From Mycolicibacterium bacteremicum (GTDB lineage: Bacteria > Actinomycetota > Actinomycetes > Mycobacteriales > Mycobacteriaceae): a stretch of DNA of 64,000 bases. The stretch spans positions 1-64,000 of the forward strand of contig NZ_MVHJ01000025.1 in the NCBI RefSeq assembly GCF_002086115.1. The letters run 5' to 3'. The position numbers were made by a program, and so were the translations under genes. The notes under the pieces were generated by a model. It saw only the letters and a program-made list of their open reading frames with translations, was not told where the DNA came from and searched no databases. Shown one piece after another: positions 55,630 through 64,000 of the stretch (its first letter is position 1; the number at the start of each line of letters is the position of its first letter).

Positions 55630-56175
55630 GTGCTGGACACGCTGCCCGATGAGACGCTTGCCCGACGCGCCCAACGCGGTGATTCGGCTGCGTTCGACGC
55701 CCTGGTGGTGCGCCACGCACCGGCGTTGCTGAAATTTGTCAGGCAAACCTATCCTGAGTACGGGGACTGCGACGACATCGTCCAGGAGACCTTCATTGCA
55801 GCATGGAAAGCATTGCCGAACTTCGCCTTTCGTTCGAAATTCCGGACCTGGCTGTACTCGTTGGCGACCCGCAAGACGGTGGATGCGATGCGGCGCCGCC
55901 GTCCGCAGCGGGATCTGGACTCGGCGCCCGAGGCCGCCGATATCCGCCCCGGGCCCGGCCAGCAGGCCGAACACGCCGCGTTCCTCGCGGCGTTGCACCG
56001 CGAGCTCGCCAAGTTGCCCTACCCGGCCCGCGCAGCGTGGTGGCTGCGCGAGGTCGACGACCTGCCGGTCGCCGAGATCGCGACGGTGCTGCACACCACC
56101 GAAGGTTCGGTGCGTGGACTGTTGCAGCGCACGAGGAAGCGGCTGGCCACCACACTCGAAGAGTTCCGACCATGA
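55630..56175 (+). CDS. ECF (group IV) RNA polymerase sigma factor
   Basis: 181 residues with region 2 (FDALVVRHAPALLKFVRQTY...DCDDIVQETFIAAWKALPNF) and region 4 (LPYPARAAWWLREVDDLPVAEIATVLHTTEGSVRGLLQRTRKRL). No zinc-type anti-sigma is adjacent. GTG start. Divergent from the Asp23 cluster, which it probably controls (inference). Overlaps or directly abuts the following gene. Confidence 0.92.
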   Translation: MLDTLPDETLARRAQRGDSAAFDALVVRHAPALLKFVRQTYPEYGDCDDIVQETFIAAWKALPNFAFRSKFRTWLYSLATRKTVDAMRRRRPQRDLDSAPEAADIRPGPGQQAEHAAFLAALHRELAKLPYPARAAWWLREVDDLPVAEIATVLHTTEGSVRGLLQRTRKRLATTLEEFRP

Positions 56176-56228
56176 GGACGACCGGCCGGCTGTACACCAG
56201 CGGGCACGTGCGCAACACTGGAGGACAC

Positions 56229-56741
56229 ATGAGCACGGCAGCGCAAGATGATTACGAAGCGACCGCCCAGGCCGCGGCCTGGATCGCCGACGCCACCCGC
56301 CGTTTCGCAGGCCTTTCGGCCGCTGATACCGACACCGACACACGTTGGGCCGAAACAGGTTCGGCACTGACCGAGCTGCGCAGCGGTATCGCGCAACGCA
56401 TTTCGTCGTTGCCGCGCCGGGGGAAGTTGATCCGCACCGCACGGCCGGGCATCGAGGTCAGCCACATCGCGCTGGCCAAGTTGTTGACATGGGCGCTGGC
56501 CGAACCGGCGGCCGAGGTTGCCGCCGCGGTTGCCGACGTCCAGTTGACCGTCACCGATGACTCGTTGGCGGCCGTCCACATCCACCTGATCGGGATCGGC
56601 GCCGACGAGCGCAACCGCACCTATCTACAGGACGGCGACGCCCTGCGTCGGGACGCGGCGCTGTTGCTGCGCGAGACCATCGGCGACAACACCGCGGAGA
56701 TCACCGCCATCTGGGACGACGTGGTGATCCCCGCCCGGTAG
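56229..56741 (+). CDS. unknown protein coupled to the ECF sigma factor
   Basis: 170 residues, soluble, beta/helical (VADVQLTVTDDSLAAVHIHLIGIGADE). The pattern GIEVSHIALAKLLTWALAEP recalls the Asp23 core, but the match is weak. Start at 56229 has GGAGG four bases upstream; an ATG at 56172 overlapping the sigma stop would add 19 residues. It could be a regulator of the sigma factor, though no anti-sigma motif is seen. Confidence 0.7.
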   Translation: MSTAAQDDYEATAQAAAWIADATRRFAGLSAADTDTDTRWAETGSALTELRSGIAQRISSLPRRGKLIRTARPGIEVSHIALAKLLTWALAEPAAEVAAAVADVQLTVTDDSLAAVHIHLIGIGADERNRTYLQDGDALRRDAALLLRETIGDNTAEITAIWDDVVIPAR

Positions 56742-56760
56742 ACGGTCTTTCATGCTGACG

Positions 56761-56831
56761 AGCGAGTGACGGGATTCGAACCCGTGTAAACGGCTTTGCA
56801 GGCCGGTGCCTAGCCACTCAGCCACACCCGC
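56761..56831 (-). tRNA. tRNA-Cys (anticodon GCA)
   Basis: 71 bases on the minus strand. Acceptor stem GCGGGTG/CACTCGC (one G-T), TTCGAATC T-loop, anticodon loop CTGCAAA giving GCA, discriminator T. The 3' CCA is not encoded. Sits between the coupled sigma gene pair and the glycoside hydrolase. Confidence 0.95.
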
Positions 56832-56900
56832 AGCAGAGACCAACCTGCCACTGCTGCGGGCGGGCGTACAGCGTTGCGATCTCGACGATCTTTAACCCGG

Positions 56901-58949
56901 CTACTCCGTGGCACTCTGCCGTTGCCGCGTCGCCGCCGGCCGCTCCGCGCTGCGCGGACCGGATTTCGTCACGCTGGTCGCTCCCCGCTTGGGTGATGTG
57001 ACCGAACTCGATGCCGATCCGGCCGGACCGTCCTTGGCGTGCGCACCATCCGCGTCATCCTCCGACGGCTTGGAGAACTCTTCCTTGGTCGCGGCGGTCT
57101 CGGACGTCGCTGTGTCGGGAGCCTCCGGCGCAGCGACCGGATCGGTGCCGGTGGGCTCCTCGGCGGTGGGCTCCTCGACGGTGGGCTCCTCGACGGTGGG
57201 CTCCTCGACGGTGGGTTCCTCGACGACCGGCTCCTCCAGGACGGGCTCCTCGATTATCGGCTCCTCCAGCACCGGCTCCTCCAGGACGGGTTCTTCCAGG
57301 ACCGGTTCCTCGATCACCGGGTCGACGACCACCGGCTCTTCGACGATCGGCACCTCGACGACCGGCTCCTCGACGACGGGTTCCTCGACCGGCAGTTCCT
57401 CCAGCGGCGCCTCGACCGGCACCTCGACCGCCGGCACCTCGCCGAGCGCGTCGGTGACCGGCACCTCGACCGGCGCCTGCTCGGCACCCAGGGTGTCGGC
57501 GGCGGGCGCGTCGGAGTCGAGTGCAGCCGGTTCGGTCGCATCGGTAACCGCCCCGTCGGTGCCCGGCACGTCAGCTGATGCGACCCGCAGCGAGGCGCCC
57601 ACACCGGCGGTTGCCGGCGTCGCACCGAGCGCACCGGACAGCCCACCGAGGATGCTGCCGATCAAGTTCGACACGGCCGAGACCACCCCGGCGATCAGGT
57701 TGGGCACGAAGCTGAGCACCTGTGTCACGACCTGCTGAATGAACTGCAGCAGCGAAGCCAGCGGGTTGGACGGGTTGGTCGGCGAGCAACCATCGAGGCA
57801 GTCGATCAGCCGCTGGAAATCGCGCAACGCCTGGGCGCCGCCTTTGAAGTTCCCATTCTCGTCGAATAGGCCGAAGAATCGCTCATCACCAATGGCGCTC
57901 ATATCGTCTTTGGTGGTGTACATGAAGATCGGACCGCCACCGGAGAATGACTGCCAGGCATTCAAGAGGTCGGTGATGAAAGCGAGCTGCTTTTCCGGCG
58001 TCACCACACTGGTCGGCAGACCGTACTCGCTGATCCAGATCTTGAGCTGTTCCTCCCCGGGTTCCAGATGCGAGTCCATCAATTCCCGGATCTTCTGCAC
58101 CTGGAACAACGGCATCAATTCCCGCCAGTCCAGTTCGTCCTGCTCGGAGAACTTGGTGTCGAAATTGTACGGATGGAAGGAGATGGCATCGAAGAATCCG
58201 TCGGCGCCCGCGGCGTACATCGCCTCGACGAAGTCGACCGGGTTCATGGTGGTCTCGCCCCAGGTCAGCGTGGCGCTCACGACGGCGCCGACCACAGTGA
58301 TGTCGGGGTTGACCGCCTTGAGCGAGGTATACGTCGCCTTCAGCAGATTGGTGTATTCGACCGGGTCGACGGGATTCCAGAAGAAGGATGCGTTGGGCTC
58401 GTTCCACACCTCGTAGGCGGTGATCTCATCGCGGTATCGGTCGGCAACCGCGGCGGCGAAGTCCGCGAAATCCTGTACGTCGGAGGGGTGCCCGCTCCCC
58501 GTGGTCCCGTCGGTCGCCCAGTCCGGCGACCACTGCAGCACGCCCAGGATGCCCATGCCGCGGCGATCGACCTCCCGGACGATCTGATCGAGCTTGGCCC
58601 AGTTCAGGTCCAGATCCCAGTCGACCGGGCCACCCATCGGGTCGTCGGGCTGCACGAAGATCCACGGCACGAGCAGACGGACGTTCTTGACGCCCAGCGA
58701 CTCGATCAGATTGAGGTGCTCGATGACCTCGTCGAGGCTGTCGGTGAAGTAGATGTTCGAATCGGCGATGCCCACGGTGGACGGTGACTCATCGATGGCA
58801 GCGACATTGATCACCTCGTGAGCAACCATCGGCTTCACATCCGGGATAGCGAACTGACTACCGGTTGCCGCCACCATGGCGGCCGCCGTCACGCCAATGA
58901 CAAGACGGTTGGTAAAGCCGCGTACCGCCCGGGGAGCATGACCCCACAT
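56901..58949 (-). CDS. secreted glycoside hydrolase with Glu-Pro repeat tail
   Basis: 682 residues from the ATG at 58949. A basic N-terminus and signal-like hydrophobic segment lead into a clan-A glycoside hydrolase (GH5/GH39-like). Catalytic acid/base Glu184 lies in YEVWNEPN and nucleophile Glu308 in WISEYGLP. A hydrophobic segment (VSAVSNLIGSILGGLSG) follows, then about 30 tandem x-V-E-E-P units encoded by 57151-57440, then a basic end. An ATG at 59048 would add 33 residues without a good ribosome site. Function likely in polysaccharide cleavage; the repeat may span the cell envelope. Confidence 0.88.
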   Translation of the reverse strand: MWGHAPRAVRGFTNRLVIGVTAAAMVAATGSQFAIPDVKPMVAHEVINVAAIDESPSTVGIADSNIYFTDSLDEVIEHLNLIESLGVKNVRLLVPWIFVQPDDPMGGPVDWDLDLNWAKLDQIVREVDRRGMGILGVLQWSPDWATDGTTGSGHPSDVQDFADFAAAVADRYRDEITAYEVWNEPNASFFWNPVDPVEYTNLLKATYTSLKAVNPDITVVGAVVSATLTWGETTMNPVDFVEAMYAAGADGFFDAISFHPYNFDTKFSEQDELDWRELMPLFQVQKIRELMDSHLEPGEEQLKIWISEYGLPTSVVTPEKQLAFITDLLNAWQSFSGGGPIFMYTTKDDMSAIGDERFFGLFDENGNFKGGAQALRDFQRLIDCLDGCSPTNPSNPLASLLQFIQQVVTQVLSFVPNLIAGVVSAVSNLIGSILGGLSGALGATPATAGVGASLRVASADVPGTDGAVTDATEPAALDSDAPAADTLGAEQAPVEVPVTDALGEVPAVEVPVEAPLEELPVEEPVVEEPVVEVPIVEEPVVVDPVIEEPVLEEPVLEEPVLEEPIIEEPVLEEPVVEEPTVEEPTVEEPTVEEPTAEEPTGTDPVAAPEAPDTATSETAATKEEFSKPSEDDADGAHAKDGPAGSASSSVTSPKRGATSVTKSGPRSAERPAATRQRQSATE
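57151..57440 (-). repeat. 15-bp tandem repeat encoding EEPxV units
   Basis: Near-identical 15-base units (GTGGGCTCCTCGACG-like on the plus strand) give the EEPV/EEPT/EEPL pentapeptide array in the glycoside hydrolase. The first four copies are almost identical, indicating recent expansion. Confidence 0.9.
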
Positions 58950-59435
58950 ATGACCACCCAGTTCTCCAGTTATGGTGCCGATTCCCTGCAAAGCTCGACA
59001 ATGCAAGGAAATTAGCCCACGTGAAGACCGTTTGCATAACTTACCCAAAAGTAATTTGAGGACCGCTTAGCAAACCGTAACTGGCCATTTGCCAGCAAAC
59101 AATTTACCGCCTCGGCATTTTCACAAAAACTCCGCGTCTTGCAGATATGGCAAAGACGACAAATTGCGGCGCCCGGCGTGTGCGCAGCTGTCCGGCTGAC
59201 ACCTCCAGACGCAACCGTCCAGTTGGAGCCCACAGTCCCCTCCCACATCAGCGGTTGACCGACGTCTCAAGAGAACGCTTGCGTACCAGCTTCGACAGGT
59301 CAGCAAATTTGGCGTCCGTCAGCCGTTCAGCGGACGCCAGTCCGACTTCGATCTCTGGATAACGTGTGCCGAAAGTGGACATTCCGGCCGTACTCGACAC
59401 CTGTCTTGAGATGTGGGACGAGCGCCGGTGCCGGA
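58950..59435. other. AT-richer gap between the glycoside hydrolase and DUF899 genes
   Basis: No convincing gene. 59000-59160 is notably AT-rich for this genome. A 44-codon minus-strand reading frame (59248-59382) beginning MSTFGTRYPE has no ribosome site and no recognised family. Promoter for the hydrolase presumably lies here, but no -35/-10 is clear. Confidence 0.5.
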
Positions 59436-60188
59436 CTACTGATGCGGCATTCCGGCGGCCACTCCGTGCTGCGGCCACCCGGGCGGCGAGTCCTCCCAGG
59501 GCTCCTGACGGCCGTAGGGCGTCAGGTCCAGGAACGGATAGCCGACCGAGGTGTGGTCGAGTCCCCGGGCATACGTCGAATACGTATGGAACACCTCGCC
59601 GTCGCGCTGCAGGAAGACACTGGCACCCGGCCAGTCACCCCGAAGATCGGCCTCGGTCCAGCCATCCCGGCGCAGCTGCGCATGCGCCGTATAGTTGTAC
59701 TGCACCGCCGCTCGCGCGGGATCCAGCGTGACGTGGAAGTCGTAGCTGAAGTCCCCGTCGCGGGTCGAGTACCACGGGAACGTCCAGCCATGCCGGTCCC
59801 GATAACGGGCGATGCTGGCGTACGGAGCACGGGACACGCACGCGAAGGTCACATCCTTGATGTGCAACAACGTCCGGTCGGATGCGGTGAACGTGAGATC
59901 GGCAGCCGCGGTACAGCTGGGGCAGCCCTGATCGAGCGCATCGAGCCACATGAAGTGATGCACATACAGCTGTCGTCGACCCTCGAACAGGTCCAGCAGT
60001 CGGCATTCGCCGAGCGGACCCTCGAACACGTAGTCCTTGTCCACCCGGACCATCGGCAGCCGCCGGCGTTCGGCATTGACGGCGTCCCGCAGGTGGGTGG
60101 CCGCCCGCTCGGACTCCAGCAGCCGCAGCCGCGCGGCCAACCACTCTTCGCGCGAGACGACATCGGGATATCCCAGCTGCTCCGACAC
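59436..60188 (-). CDS. DUF899 (thioredoxin-like) protein
   Basis: 250 residues. Typical start SREEWLAARLRLLESE...LPMVRVDKDYVFEGP, then CPSCTAAADLT with the Cys pair and HGWTFPWYSTRDGDFSYDF. Probable redox or thiol role; function not established. GTG start with GGGAGGAG upstream. Next gene on the same strand is the MFS pump. Confidence 0.85.
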   Translation of the reverse strand: MSEQLGYPDVVSREEWLAARLRLLESERAATHLRDAVNAERRRLPMVRVDKDYVFEGPLGECRLLDLFEGRRQLYVHHFMWLDALDQGCPSCTAAADLTFTASDRTLLHIKDVTFACVSRAPYASIARYRDRHGWTFPWYSTRDGDFSYDFHVTLDPARAAVQYNYTAHAQLRRDGWTEADLRGDWPGASVFLQRDGEVFHTYSTYARGLDHTSVGYPFLDLTPYGRQEPWEDSPPGWPQHGVAAGMPHQ

Positions 60189-60247
60189 GTGGCTCTCCTC
60201 CCGGCGGGCTCGGTACTGCCCATACCGACCGGGTCGGCGTCACATAC

Positions 60248-61687
60248 TCATCGCGACGGCGCGGAGTCCGCGCTTTCCGGCCGACGGCACGCCCGCCACG
60301 CCGCGGCCACGGCCAGGACCGCCAGGGCGGCGAACGCGGTGAACAGCATCCGGGCGGCGCCGGCGTCATCGCCTGCGGAATGGTTGACGATCACCCCGGC
60401 AAGCCCCGCCCCGAAGGCACCGCATATCAGCTGCACGGTGTTGATGGCCGCGGCCGCCACCGGCCCCTCTGCGGGGTCGTCGACACCGCCCATCGCCCAG
60501 GCTGACAGGTGCGGCCAGGCCATCCCGATCCCCGTACCGGTGACGACCAGCGCGACCACCCACAGGATCACCGACCAGCTCGTCATCGTGGCGCCGACCA
60601 GCAGCGCGCCGGCCCCGAGGCCGACCACCATGACCACCGGGGCCGCCACGACGATGCGGGTGACCGCCGCGCGCCGGTCGACCGAGGCGCTCACGATCTC
60701 GCTGACCGTCCAGCCGACGGCCAAGGCGACACCGAGGAACCCCGCCGCCAGCGGTGTCAGCTGGGCGAGTCGCTGCCCGAACAGCGGCACGTACATGTCG
60801 ACCATGGTGGCGGCCATCAACACACCGAGGGTCAGATAGATCCACTTCAGCGGGCCGCGCAGGAAGGCCGTGGGTGGCAACACCGACGAGGGTTTCCCCG
60901 TCGCTGCGCTCGCCCGGTTGCGGTCGACCACCAGGAACGCGGCCACAAACCCCACAGCCGCTGCGAGGATCCCACCCGTGACCCGCGGATCGGGTGCCAG
61001 CCCGGCCACGCTCACCAGCAGCGCAGCGGTGCCCAGCAGCACCAGCGACCACAACGGGACGGGGACCACCGACACGTCGGCCTCGGCCGCTCGACGGGGC
61101 AGAGCCACCGGCACCAGCACCGCGATGACCACAGTCAGGATCACGAGGGCACCGAATGCCCAACGCCACGACGCATACTGCGCGAACAGGCCGCCGGCCG
61201 CCGGACCCATCAGCGTGCCCACCCCCCACATCGCCGACACCAACGCCGAGGCCCGCGTCCACAGTGCCTGCGGCAGTGCGGTGTTGATGACGGCATAGCC
61301 CAGACCGGCCAGCAGGCCACCCGCTCCGCCCTGGACGATGCGACCGGCCAGGAGCAGTTCCATTGTCGGCGCCAGCGCACAGCCCACGCTGCCGAGCCCG
61401 AAGACCGTCAATGCCGCCAGATAGGCCGACCGGGGACCCAACCGGGCCAGCACCGCACTGACCGTCGTCGCGGCCGCCACCGACGCCACCAGGTACACCG
61501 TCATCACCCACGCGTAGTAGCGCTGCCCGCCGATCTCGGCGACCGCACTGGGCATAAGGCTGATCGTCAGGAACTCGTTGGTCGCATACAGCGCCACCCC
61601 GCCGGCCAGAACCGTCGATGCGCCAAGGTGTTTCGGCCCGAGCAGCGCACGCCAACTGCCGCTGCTCGCGATGTGGGTTTCGGTCAC
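60248..61687 (-). CDS. MFS drug-efflux transporter (Rv1634-like)
   Basis: 479 residues with about 14 membrane segments. The motif LGPRSAYL after TM2 and the LLAGRIVQGGAGGLLAGLGY segment are typical of DHA2 exporters. The GTG start follows TAGGTT by six bases; a 16-bp palindrome stands in the promoter. One loop (around NRASAATGKPSS) is encoded by a copy of the 20-base element seen in argD. Substrate unknown; Rv1634 has been linked to fluoroquinolone efflux. Confidence 0.9.
   Translation of the reverse strand: MTETHIASSGSWRALLGPKHLGASTVLAGGVALYATNEFLTISLMPSAVAEIGGQRYYAWVMTVYLVASVAAATTVSAVLARLGPRSAYLAALTVFGLGSVGCALAPTMELLLAGRIVQGGAGGLLAGLGYAVINTALPQALWTRASALVSAMWGVGTLMGPAAGGLFAQYASWRWAFGALVILTVVIAVLVPVALPRRAAEADVSVVPVPLWSLVLLGTAALLVSVAGLAPDPRVTGGILAAAVGFVAAFLVVDRNRASAATGKPSSVLPPTAFLRGPLKWIYLTLGVLMAATMVDMYVPLFGQRLAQLTPLAAGFLGVALAVGWTVSEIVSASVDRRAAVTRIVVAAPVVMVVGLGAGALLVGATMTSWSVILWVVALVVTGTGIGMAWPHLSAWAMGGVDDPAEGPVAAAAINTVQLICGAFGAGLAGVIVNHSAGDDAGAARMLFTAFAALAVLAVAAAWRACRRPESADSAPSR
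60896..60915 (-). repeat. short dispersed element inside the MFS gene, copy 2
   Basis: 19 of 20 bases match 18122-18141 in argD, same strand and frame, encoding A-S-A-A-T-G here. It lies in a loop of the transporter. Confidence 0.5.
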
Positions 61688-61724
61688 CCCGTCAACCTAG
61701 AAGCTCAACCGCGGTTGAGTTCAA
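61685..61724 (-). promoter_or_regulatory. MFS pump promoter with palindrome in a 19-bp spacer
   Basis: On the minus strand: -35 TTGAAC (61719-61724), a 19-base spacer, -10 TAGGTT (61694-61699), six bases, then the GTG at 61687. The perfect palindrome CTCAACCGCGGTTGAG (61704-61719) occupies the spacer. A long spacer carrying a palindrome is the MerR/SoxR-type layout. No such regulator is encoded nearby. Confidence 0.6.
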
Positions 61725-61743
61725 GTGGTGGCTCCGGTCACCG

Positions 61744-63915
61744 CTACTTGAGACCGGCGGCATCCATGCCGCGCAACTCCTTCTTCAGGTCCTGGATCTC
61801 ATCCCGGATCCGGGCCGCCAACTCGAACTGCAGGTCGCGGGCCGCGGTCATCATCTGCTCAGTGAGATCCTTGACCAGATCGGCGAGTTCGGCGCGGGGC
61901 ATGTTCGCGGTGTCGCGACCCTCCACGATGCCCGCGCTGACGGCACGGCCGGGCTCGCCCTGAGCGCGGCGCCCGCGCGACGAATTACGCCCCGATCCCC
62001 CGACCTCGACGTTCTCGGTGTCGTCGGCCTCGCGGTACACCTGATCGAGGATGTCGGCGATCTTCTTGCGCAGCGGCTGCGGGTCGATACCGTTGGCCTC
62101 GTTGTAGGCGATCTGCTTGGCACGGCGGCGCTCGGTCTCGTCGATCGCCTCTTTCATCGAATCGGTGATCTTGTCGGCATACATGTGCACCTCACCGGAC
62201 ACATTGCGCGCCGCGCGGCCGATGGTCTGGATGAGGCTGCGCGGCGACCGCAGGAAGCCCTCCTTGTCGGCATCCAGGATCGCCACCAGCGACACCTCGG
62301 GCAGGTCCAGACCCTCGCGCAGCAGGTTGATGCCCACCAGTACGTCGTACTCACCGAGCCGCAGCTGGCGCAGCAGCTCCACACGCCGCAGGGTGTCCAC
62401 CTCCGAATGCAGGTAGCGGACCCGGATCCCCATCTCCAGCAGATAGTCGGTGAGGTCCTCGGCCATCTTCTTGGTCAAGGTGGTGACCAGCACCCGCTCG
62501 TCGCGTTCGGTCCGCAGCCTGATCTCGCCGATCAGATCATCGATCTGGCCCTTGGTGGGCTTCACGTGCACCTGCGGGTCGACCAGCCCGGTCGGGCGGA
62601 TCACCTGCTCGACGAACTCGCCGCCGGCCTGCGCCATCTCGTAGTTGCCCGGGGTGGCCGACAGATACACCGTCTGCCCGATCCGCTGAGCGAACTCCTC
62701 CCAGGTCAACGGCCGGTTGTCGACCGCCGAGGGCAACCGGAACCCGAAGTCCACCAGGTTGCGCTTACGCGACATGTCGCCCTCGTACATGCCGCCGATC
62801 TGGGGCACCGTGACATGCGACTCGTCGATGACGAGCAGGAAGTCCTCGGGGAAGTAGTCGATCAACGTGGCGGGTGCGGTGCCCGCGCCGCGGCCGTCGA
62901 TATGCCGCGAGTAGTTCTCGATACCCGAGCAGAACCCGACCTGCTTCATCATCTCCAGGTCGTAATTGGTGCGCATCCGCAGCCGCTGCGCCTCCAGCAG
63001 CTTGCCCTGGCCCTCCAACTCGGCGAGCCGCTCCTCCAGTTCGGCCTCGATGCTGGAGATCGCCAGCGCCATCCGCTCCGGGCCGGCCACATAGTGCGTG
63101 GCCGGGAAGATACGCACCGAGTCGACCTTGCGGACCACGTCGCCGGTCAGCGGATGCAGGTAGTACAGCGCTTCGATCTCGTCGCCGAAGAACTCGATGC
63201 GCACGGCCAGTTCCTCGTAGGCCGGGATGATCTCGACGGTGTCACCGCGCACCCGGAACGAGCCGCGGGTGAAGGCGATGTCGTTGCGGTCGTACTGGAC
63301 GTCCACCAGCAGCCGCAGCAGGCCGTCGCGCGGCACATCGTCACCGACCTTCAGCTCCACCGAGCGGTCGAGGTACGACTGCGGGGTGCCCAGACCGTAG
63401 ATGCAGGACACCGACGCGACGACGACGACATCGCGCCGGGACAGCAAGCTCGACGTCGCCGAGTGCCGCAGCCGCTCGACATCATCGTTGATCGAGCTGT
63501 CCTTCTCGATGTAGGTGTCGGTCTGGGCGATGTACGCCTCGGGTTGGTAGTAGTCGTAATACGAGACGAAGTATTCGACGGCGTTGTGCGGCAACATCTC
63601 CCGCAGCTCGTTGGCAAGCTGCGCGGCCAGTGTCTTGTTCGGCGCCATGACCAGCGTCGGCCGCTGCAGCCGCTCGATCAACCACGCGGTGGTCGCCGAC
63701 TTGCCGGTGCCGGTGGCGCCGAGCAGCACGACGTCCCGCTCGCCGGAGCGGACCCGGCGCTCCAGGTCGTCGATGGCGGCGGGCTGATCACCCGCCGGTT
63801 CGTACTCGCTGACCACCTCGAACTTTCCGCCGGACCGCACGATGCCATCGACGGCGTCGGCGGCAGGCCGGTATTCGGACTGCGCCAGCACAGGATGTTC
63901 GGTAGCGAAAGCCAT
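61744..63915 (-). CDS. uvrB: UvrABC excinuclease subunit B
   Basis: 723 residues. Walker A GATGTGKSAT, the beta-hairpin YYDYYQPEAYIAQTDTYIEKD, helicase motif VIDESHVTVPQIGGMY and a UVR domain near the C-terminus (ADLVKDLTEQMMTAARDLQFELAARIRDEI). Loads on damage passed by UvrA. ATG at 63915, six bases after TAATCT (63922-63927), so probably leaderless. Confidence 0.97.
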   Translation of the reverse strand: MAFATEHPVLAQSEYRPAADAVDGIVRSGGKFEVVSEYEPAGDQPAAIDDLERRVRSGERDVVLLGATGTGKSATTAWLIERLQRPTLVMAPNKTLAAQLANELREMLPHNAVEYFVSYYDYYQPEAYIAQTDTYIEKDSSINDDVERLRHSATSSLLSRRDVVVVASVSCIYGLGTPQSYLDRSVELKVGDDVPRDGLLRLLVDVQYDRNDIAFTRGSFRVRGDTVEIIPAYEELAVRIEFFGDEIEALYYLHPLTGDVVRKVDSVRIFPATHYVAGPERMALAISSIEAELEERLAELEGQGKLLEAQRLRMRTNYDLEMMKQVGFCSGIENYSRHIDGRGAGTAPATLIDYFPEDFLLVIDESHVTVPQIGGMYEGDMSRKRNLVDFGFRLPSAVDNRPLTWEEFAQRIGQTVYLSATPGNYEMAQAGGEFVEQVIRPTGLVDPQVHVKPTKGQIDDLIGEIRLRTERDERVLVTTLTKKMAEDLTDYLLEMGIRVRYLHSEVDTLRRVELLRQLRLGEYDVLVGINLLREGLDLPEVSLVAILDADKEGFLRSPRSLIQTIGRAARNVSGEVHMYADKITDSMKEAIDETERRRAKQIAYNEANGIDPQPLRKKIADILDQVYREADDTENVEVGGSGRNSSRGRRAQGEPGRAVSAGIVEGRDTANMPRAELADLVKDLTEQMMTAARDLQFELAARIRDEIQDLKKELRGMDAAGLK

Positions 63916-63927
63916 ATCTCCAGATTA
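63913..63927 (-). promoter_or_regulatory. -10 box for leaderless uvrB transcription
   Basis: TAATCT (63922-63927, minus strand), six bases, then ATG. No LexA-type site (TCGAAC-N4-GTTCGA) is seen in the 71-bp gap to the divergent gene. Confidence 0.55.
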
Positions 63928-63986
63928 AGCGTGGGTACCGACAACTTCATTCCCCGCGATGACCTCGGGCGCGCTACCGTGGCGCG

Positions 63987-64000
63987 ATGTCCGAACCCGT
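63987..64000 (+). CDS. start of a divergent gene cut by the window edge
   Basis: ATG TCC GAA CCC follows TACCGT (63975-63980) by six bases. Only the first residues (MSEP) are visible, so no product can be given. In M. tuberculosis a divergent gene (Rv1632c) stands here. Confidence 0.4.

Noticed and set aside
56908..57738. Ser/Gly-rich plus-strand frame opposite the VEEP repeat
   Set aside because: Open only because the repeat is a multiple of three; the minus frame is a complete glycoside hydrolase with signal peptide.
63916..63986. SOS (LexA) box before uvrB
   Set aside because: No TCGAAC-N4-GTTCGA or close variant was found in the gap.

Overview
The window is from a high-GC actinobacterium. 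Gene order and protein sequences place it in the rapid-growing mycobacteria (Mycolicibacterium type). Clear M. tuberculosis counterparts appear in the expected neighbourhoods: tyrS-mpg, an ABC/TetR trio and a lipase/acyl-CoA-synthetase fusion (Rv1689 to Rv1683); the arg operon; pheST, a class III cyclase, infC-rpmI-rplT and lysX (Rv1652 to Rv1640); and uvrA, a USP protein, an MFS pump and uvrB (Rv1638 to Rv1633). The left edge carries the promoter and leader of a leftward rRNA operon beside tyrS, which is the rrnB position in fast growers.

Layout. 1-399: rRNA leader, with 16S just off the edge. 400-8185: tyrS, mpg, drug-type ABC exporter with TetR, a Trm112-like protein, a secreted protein and the 1000-residue hydrolase/adenylation protein. 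8285-13001: an ABC-F ATPase, a polytopic membrane protein and three tandem single-pass exported proteins. 13017-21517: argCJBDFRGH on the minus strand with ARG boxes upstream. 21588-26041: pheST and an adenylate cyclase. 26264-34718: an MpaB-like oxygenase, an acyl-CoA dehydrogenase, the infC-rpmI-rplT cluster with an ATC start, and lysX. 34760-44474: an esterase and accessory DNA holding a TPR/CHAT-protease pair, two unrecognised coupled proteins, a membrane-anchored protein, an LpqH-type lipoprotein and an AlkZ-like protein. 44604-52796: uvrA, an MBL-fold hydrolase, DUF427, an F420-type oxidoreductase, an acyl-CoA dehydrogenase, USP and an AurF-like di-iron protein. 52917-56741: CsbD, an Asp23/Gls24 cluster and a divergent ECF sigma factor. 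56761-63915: tRNA-Cys, a secreted glycoside hydrolase with a Glu-Pro repeat tail, DUF899, an MFS pump and uvrB.

Housekeeping modules are compact, with ATGA, GTGA or TTGA stop-start overlaps. Many first genes have a TANNNT (or near) box exactly six bases before an ATG/GTG, the pattern of leaderless mycobacterial transcripts. The most interesting accessory material is the TPR/CHAT cassette (36130-42301), which carries His and Cys positions of a caspase-like protease, and the sigma/Asp23/CsbD envelope-stress cluster. Several well-formed palindromes look like operators, at the ABC exporter, the MFS pump, the MpaB-like gene and the F420/acyl-CoA dehydrogenase pair. All homology statements rest on recalled family knowledge; no database search was run.
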